A DNA stretch of 64,000 nt from Hoeflea prorocentri (GTDB lineage Bacteria > Pseudomonadota > Alphaproteobacteria > Rhizobiales > Rhizobiaceae). The notes under the pieces were generated by a model that saw only the letters and a list, made by a program, of their open reading frames with translations, did not search any database and was not told the origin of the DNA. Made by a program: the position numbers and the translations under genes. Of the stretch, positions 59,979 to 64,000 are shown piece by piece (the stretch's first letter is position 1; the number at the start of each line of letters is the position of its first letter). Where the stretch lies: assembly GCF_027944115.1 (NCBI RefSeq), contig NZ_JAPJZI010000001.1, positions 620,001 to 684,000 on the forward strand. Direction: 5' to 3'.

Positions 59979-60770
59979 ATGGATATTGGACTTAAGGGCA
60001 AGACCGTCGTCGTTACAGGCGGTTCTTCAGGGATCGGACTTGCCGCCGTGCGGGTGTTCCTCGAGGAGGGCGCGCGTGTTGCTTTGTGCGCGCGTGGTGC
60101 CGACCGTCTGGCAGATGCGGAAGCGGAGCTTGCAGGAACTTTTGGAGCGGACAATGTCTTTGCCCGGGCTCTTTCAGTGCTGGACAAGGACGCCGTTGCC
60201 AGCTTTGCTCAGGATGTCGGCTCCCGGTTCGGTGATTGCCAGGTCTTGGTAACCAATGCCGGCCAGGGCAGGGTTTCGACCTTTGCCGATACCGGTGATG
60301 AGGATTGGCGTGATGAATTGGAGTTGAAATTCTTCAGCCAGCTTCACCCGATCCGGGCCTTCGAGACGATGCTTCGCACGTCCGGTGCCGGTTCGATCGT
60401 TGCGGTCAACTCGCTTCTCGCCTATCAGCCGGAGCCGCATATGGTCTGTACGTCGGCCGCGCGGGCGGGGGTGCAGAACCTGCTGAAGTCGCTGGCGACG
60501 GAATTTGCACCCGATATCCGTGTGAACTCCATCTTGCTGGGTCTCGTCGACAGCCAGCAATGGCAGCGCCGTTTCGATGCGCGTGAGGATCAGAGCCAGT
60601 CGCGTGACGACTGGTATGATGCGCTCGCGCGACAAAAGAAGATCCCCCTTGGCCGTCTCGGGGACCCGCATGAGGCCGCGCGGGCCATCGCCTTTCTTGC
60701 ATCACCGGCAGCCAGTTACATCACCGGAGCAAGACTTGAAGTCTCCGGTGGTGTCTCGCGTTTTGTCTAA
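59979..60770 (+). CDS. SDR-family protein without the usual YxxxK
   Basis: The 263-residue protein has an intact cofactor motif VVTGGSSGIGLAAVRVF and TNAGQG. The normal catalytic Tyr-x-x-x-Lys position reads CTSAARAGVQNL, so Tyr and Lys appear replaced (T…R), while the Ser before it (NSLLAYQPEP) is kept. The end GARLEVSGGVSRFV is typical. Either chemistry differs or it binds cofactor without the usual reaction. It begins four bases after the dioxygenase stop. Confidence 0.85.
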   Translation: MDIGLKGKTVVVTGGSSGIGLAAVRVFLEEGARVALCARGADRLADAEAELAGTFGADNVFARALSVLDKDAVASFAQDVGSRFGDCQVLVTNAGQGRVSTFADTGDEDWRDELELKFFSQLHPIRAFETMLRTSGAGSIVAVNSLLAYQPEPHMVCTSAARAGVQNLLKSLATEFAPDIRVNSILLGLVDSQQWQRRFDAREDQSQSRDDWYDALARQKKIPLGRLGDPHEAARAIAFLASPAASYITGARLEVSGGVSRFV

Positions 60771-60794
60771 CAATAATAAAGGGAGCCAAACCTT

Positions 60795-62447
60795 ATGGCA
60801 CAGACTGTCGGGTACAGAATCGCCGAAGCACTTGCAGATGCAGGCGTGACGACGATGTTCGGCGTCATTTCAATTCACAATATGCCGATCCTTGACGCTG
60901 TTGCCGAACAGGGGCGGATCCGGTTTATCCCGGCGCGCGGCGAAGCCGGAGCCATGAACATGGCCGACGCCTTCAGCAGGGTTTCCGGTGAGCTGGGCGT
61001 TGCCCTGACCTCGACCGGCACGGCGGCCGGCAACGCGGCGGGTGCACAGGCCGAAGCCCTGACCGCCGGCAGCCGTGTCCTGCACATTACATCGACGGTC
61101 GATCGGGCGCTGATGGACCGCGATCGCGCTGCCATTCATGATGTGCCGAAACAGCCGGAGATGTTGCGGGGGATTTCCAAGGCCCTGTTTCGCATTTGGG
61201 ATGAGAAAGGGGTGCAGGGGACGATTTCAGCGGCAATCCGCGCCGCGCTCACGCCGCCGACCGGTCCCGTCAGTCTTGAAGTCCCGATCGATGTGCAGCG
61301 TGCGCAAGCTGTTGCGGGCGAAAAACTGCGGGTGCCCGTGCCAGCCCTTCCTCAGCACGATACCGCGGCGCTGGATGCGCTGGCGGCGCGCATTTTGGCT
61401 GCCCGGCGCCCCATGCTCTGGCTCGGCGGCGGCGCAAGGGGTGCGGCACAGGAAGCCACGGAGCTGGTGAAGCGTGGCTTTGGTGCGGTGAGTTCGACAC
61501 AAGGGCGTGGTGTTGTGCCGGAAAGTCACAGTGCAAGCCTTGGTGCATTTAACATGACCCCAGAGGCGGAAGAGATTTACGCCTCATGCGATCTGATGAT
61601 CGTTGTCGGCTCGCGCCTTCGCGGCAACGAGACCCGCAACAACAAGATGGCTCTGCCGTCCCCGCTCTTCCAGATCGATGCTGAGCCGACGCAGTGGGGC
61701 CGGAACTATCCGGTCGACGGTTTCATCTGCGGTGATGCGGCGCTGACATTGAGAGCGTTGCTCGACCGGCTGCCCGAAAGCCTCGAGACCGATCCACAGT
61801 TTCATTATGACATTGCCGTGGCCAGGGCGAAGTCCGAGGGCGCATTGCGTACCCGGCTCGGTCCCTATCAGGTCGTCGCCGATCATCTGCTGTCGACGGT
61901 TTCCTCCGGGCCTCATCCCTGGGTCAGGGACGTAACGATCTCCAATTCCACATTCGGCAATCGCTATGTGCAGGTAGCCGCCCCGAACCTTGGTGTCCAC
62001 GCGCTGGGCGGCGGCATCGGGCAGGGCATTGCGATGGCCGTTGGCGCTGCCGTTGCCGCGCCGGGTGTGCGGACATACACTCTGCTTGGCGACGGGGGTG
62101 CACAGCTTGGGCTTGCCGAATTGATCACCGCTGTTGATCAAGAACTGCCGATCACCTTTGTCCTCATGAATGATGCGGCCTACGGCGTGATCGAAAACAT
62201 ACAGGATGCGCAATATGGCGGGCGCAGGCACTATTCCAAGCTCAAAACGCCGGATTTCGGCCTGCTTTGTTCTGCAATCGATATGCCCCATACCCGTGTG
62301 GAAAGGATCGAGGACTTTGTTGCGGCGGTGGATGGCGCGGCGGACCGCTCCGGTCCGGTGATGGTCGAGGTCGACATGATTTCCATCGGGCCCTTCGCGG
62401 AAGCCTTTGCAGGTCCGCCGGCAGGGGCCGCCGGGAGCCAGGTATGA
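60795..62447 (+). CDS. thiamine diphosphate-dependent enzyme (acetolactate synthase/decarboxylase-like)
   Basis: The 550-residue protein has the three domains of the POX/ALS group. Glu50 (ARGEAGAMNMADAF) would activate the cofactor, the middle domain starts near residue 190, and the ThDP-Mg loop reads LLGDGGAQLG near residue 432 with NDAAYG as its far end. It would decarboxylate or ligate a 2-oxo acid. Its natural substrate is unknown. GGGAG lies ten bases before the ATG. The stop overlaps the next gene by four bases. Confidence 0.9.
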   Translation: MAQTVGYRIAEALADAGVTTMFGVISIHNMPILDAVAEQGRIRFIPARGEAGAMNMADAFSRVSGELGVALTSTGTAAGNAAGAQAEALTAGSRVLHITSTVDRALMDRDRAAIHDVPKQPEMLRGISKALFRIWDEKGVQGTISAAIRAALTPPTGPVSLEVPIDVQRAQAVAGEKLRVPVPALPQHDTAALDALAARILAARRPMLWLGGGARGAAQEATELVKRGFGAVSSTQGRGVVPESHSASLGAFNMTPEAEEIYASCDLMIVVGSRLRGNETRNNKMALPSPLFQIDAEPTQWGRNYPVDGFICGDAALTLRALLDRLPESLETDPQFHYDIAVARAKSEGALRTRLGPYQVVADHLLSTVSSGPHPWVRDVTISNSTFGNRYVQVAAPNLGVHALGGGIGQGIAMAVGAAVAAPGVRTYTLLGDGGAQLGLAELITAVDQELPITFVLMNDAAYGVIENIQDAQYGGRRHYSKLKTPDFGLLCSAIDMPHTRVERIEDFVAAVDGAADRSGPVMVEVDMISIGPFAEAFAGPPAGAAGSQV

Positions 62448-63274
62448 GCCTGGGCCATGTTGCAATCATCGGCTATGGCGCGATTGCTCAGGATCTTGTC
62501 GGCATTTTGAGCGGTGCAGGCGAAGGGGCGCCGACGTGTATCTCCCTGCTGGTGCGGCAGGAGCGCGTCAGTCAGACCCACGAGGCTGTCCGCTCGCTTT
62601 ATGCGTCCGCGAGCGTTCTGCAGATAACATCTGACGTCGACGACATTTTGGGGGCTGCGCCGGATGTGGTCGCGGAATGCGCCGGGCACGAGGCTGTCGG
62701 CAAGCTGGCTCCGGCAGTTCTTGCCGGTGGGGTCGATCTCGTCGTGTCTTCAGTAGGCGCTCTTGCCGATGAGGCAGTGATGTTTGAAATACAGTCAGCC
62801 GCACGGGGCTCCGGTGCCCAGTGCCTTGTTCCGGCGGGTGCCATTGGCGGTATCGACGCGCTTGCCGCTGCCCGGCTGTCAGGGTTGCAATCGGTCAGCT
62901 ATACGGGCCGCAAACCACCATCGGCCTGGGCGGGGACGCCTGCGGAGACGCTGATAGATCTTTCCGCACTCACCGAAGAAAGCGTGTTCTTTGCCGGCTC
63001 GGCGCGTGATGCTGCGCAATCCTATCCAAAAAACGCCAATGTCGCAGCGACCGTCGCACTGGCCGGAACCGGTATGGATGAGACGCAAGTCCGTCTCATT
63101 GCCGACCCCTCGATAAACGAGAATGTGCACGAAATCACGGTGGCGTCCGATGCCAGCGATTTTTCCATGCGTTTCGTGGCGAAGCCGTCGAAACGAAATC
63201 CGAAGACCTCACGCTCAACCGTCTACAGCATCGCTCGTGCGGTTTTGAACCGTGGCGCGGCACTTGTGATTTGA
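62444..63274 (+). CDS. nadX: L-aspartate dehydrogenase-like protein
   Basis: The 276-residue protein has a Rossmann motif VAIIGYGAIAQDLVGIL, the CAGHEAVGKLAPAVLAGGVD stretch and VVSSVGALAD, and the catalytic-region His in NENVHEIT. PAGAIGGIDAL and NANVAATVALAGTGMD are family signatures. Such enzymes interconvert oxaloacetate and L-aspartate with NAD(P) and ammonia, or supply iminoaspartate for NAD synthesis. Here it sits inside a catabolic operon, so it may instead process an amino or imino acid from the pathway. Its ATG overlaps the ThDP-enzyme stop. Confidence 0.88.
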   Translation: MSLGHVAIIGYGAIAQDLVGILSGAGEGAPTCISLLVRQERVSQTHEAVRSLYASASVLQITSDVDDILGAAPDVVAECAGHEAVGKLAPAVLAGGVDLVVSSVGALADEAVMFEIQSAARGSGAQCLVPAGAIGGIDALAAARLSGLQSVSYTGRKPPSAWAGTPAETLIDLSALTEESVFFAGSARDAAQSYPKNANVAATVALAGTGMDETQVRLIADPSINENVHEITVASDASDFSMRFVAKPSKRNPKTSRSTVYSIARAVLNRGAALVI

Positions 63275-63282
63275 GACAGCCG

Positions 63283-64000
63283 ATGACAGAGACGTTTCGT
63301 GAAGATCTGATTTTCATCGGCGGTCAATGGCGGCAGGGGCGCGGGGCGCCCATTACATCGCTTTTTGCCGCAGAAGGTGTCGACAACACCACGATTTCGG
63401 GCGCCTCTTCAGAGGATGTTGAAGAGGCGATCGCCGTTGCGTGCCGCGCGCAGTCGGATCCGGCGTGGCAAAATCTCAAGGCTCATGAACGCGCATCGTT
63501 CCTTTACAGGATTTCTCAAGGCATCTCCGAGAACATCGAGCGCATTGCCTGGGTGCAAAGCCGCGATACGTCCAAGACGCTAACCGAGACAAGGGCCCTG
63601 GCTGCATCGGCGGCAGGCACGTTCCGCTATTTTGCAGCGGTGCTTGAAACTGCAGACGACCTTCTGACCGTGCCTCGCGGTGATTACCTGACGGCGTCTG
63701 TTCACGAATCCATGGGGCCGGTTGCGGCGATTACGCCCTGGAACTCGCCGATTGCCTCCGATGCGCAGAAGGTTGCGCCGGCGCTTGCGGCCGGAAACGC
63801 GGTTTTGCTGAAGCCGTCGAGCTGGTCGCCGCTCGTCAGTCTAGAACTTGCCCGTATTATCGAAGAGGCGGGTCTGCCGGCCGGTCTTTTTTCGGTCCTG
63901 CCGGGATCGGGGCGCGAGGTCGGCAATCTTCTGGTTGAACATCCCGACATACAAAAGGTTTCCTTCACCGGTGGAACGGTAACCGGCAAGCGGATTGCCC
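63283..64000 (+). CDS. NAD(P)-dependent aldehyde dehydrogenase, 3' end outside window
   Basis: About 239 residues of the N-terminal part are seen: FIGGQWRQGRG, the catalytic-site Asn in AITPWNSP, the cofactor Lys in LLKPSSWSPL, GLFSVLPGSG and FTGGTVTGKRIA. The catalytic Cys and Glu lie beyond the window. It would oxidise a semialdehyde or aldehyde formed earlier in the operon to the acid. It follows the aspartate-dehydrogenase-like gene by eight bases. Confidence 0.93.
   Translation, partial: MTETFREDLIFIGGQWRQGRGAPITSLFAAEGVDNTTISGASSEDVEEAIAVACRAQSDPAWQNLKAHERASFLYRISQGISENIERIAWVQSRDTSKTLTETRALAASAAGTFRYFAAVLETADDLLTVPRGDYLTASVHESMGPVAAITPWNSPIASDAQKVAPALAAGNAVLLKPSSWSPLVSLELARIIEEAGLPAGLFSVLPGSGREVGNLLVEHPDIQKVSFTGGTVTGKRIA

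Noticed and set aside
1-64000. Mobile elements, phage genes, tRNA/rRNA genes and CRISPR arrays
   Set aside because: No transposase or integrase motifs, no regularly spaced repeats and no tRNA-like cloverleaf or rRNA segments were recognised on reading both strands.

Overview
The window looks like part of an alphaproteobacterial chromosome, probably Hyphomicrobiales or a related marine group. The evidence is moderately high GC (by eye, not counted), dense ABC and TRAP solute importers, the IolC–DUF2090 fusion typical of these bacteria, and GGAGG-type ribosome sites. It is almost entirely catabolic: about 54 genes in five blocks, most with a solute importer and a local repressor. No rRNA, tRNA, transposase, integrase or CRISPR array is visible.

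Block 1 (about 1–16.5 kb): the 5' part of an FAD-linked D-2-hydroxyacid oxidase and a small methyltransferase, then an acyl-CoA pathway. The leftward operon encodes acyl-CoA dehydrogenase, two CoA ligases, enoyl-CoA hydratase, MaoC hydratase, a DUF35 protein and a thiolase. The rightward operon encodes an MFE2-type SDR, a MarR regulator, a CaiB/BaiF CoA-transferase and a flavin oxidoreductase. A TRAP transporter follows. A 25-bp AT-rich element in the divergent promoter recurs (19 of 25 positions) before the TRAP genes, which suggests that one regulator, probably MarR, ties uptake of an organic acid to its CoA activation and beta-oxidation.

Block 2 (16.5–37.9 kb): a gluconate/idonate-like sugar-acid region. 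It has two tandem LacI regulators divergent from a CUT1 ABC importer with a b561-like cytochrome gene, then gluconokinase, gluconate 5-dehydrogenase, a 2-hydroxyacid dehydrogenase, L-idonate 5-dehydrogenase, an SMP-30 lactonase and a GlcG/HbpS protein. A third LacI regulator and two consecutive CUT2 importers follow. Five palindromes built on GTTAYCGRTAAC lie in four promoter regions.

Block 3 (37.9–55.2 kb): an inositol regulon with IolB, IolD, the IolC/aldolase fusion, inositol dehydrogenase, several extra Gfo/Idh/MocA dehydrogenases, a TIM-barrel isomerase, an SDR, a LacI regulator, a CUT2 importer and a PhyH-type dioxygenase. Nine copies, perfect or degenerate, of TTGCAAGGCCTTGCAA mark its promoters. 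A canonical IolE and IolA are not seen.

Block 4 (55.2–58.2 kb): an aldo/keto reductase and a class V aminotransferase, flanked by two stretches that look like decayed genes.

Block 5 (58.2–64 kb): a tight operon of alpha/beta hydrolase, two-domain extradiol-type dioxygenase, an SDR lacking the usual YxxxK, a ThDP enzyme, an aspartate-dehydrogenase-like protein and an aldehyde dehydrogenase cut by the window end. It has the gene content of a complete but unrecognised degradation pathway and is the best candidate here for undescribed biochemistry.
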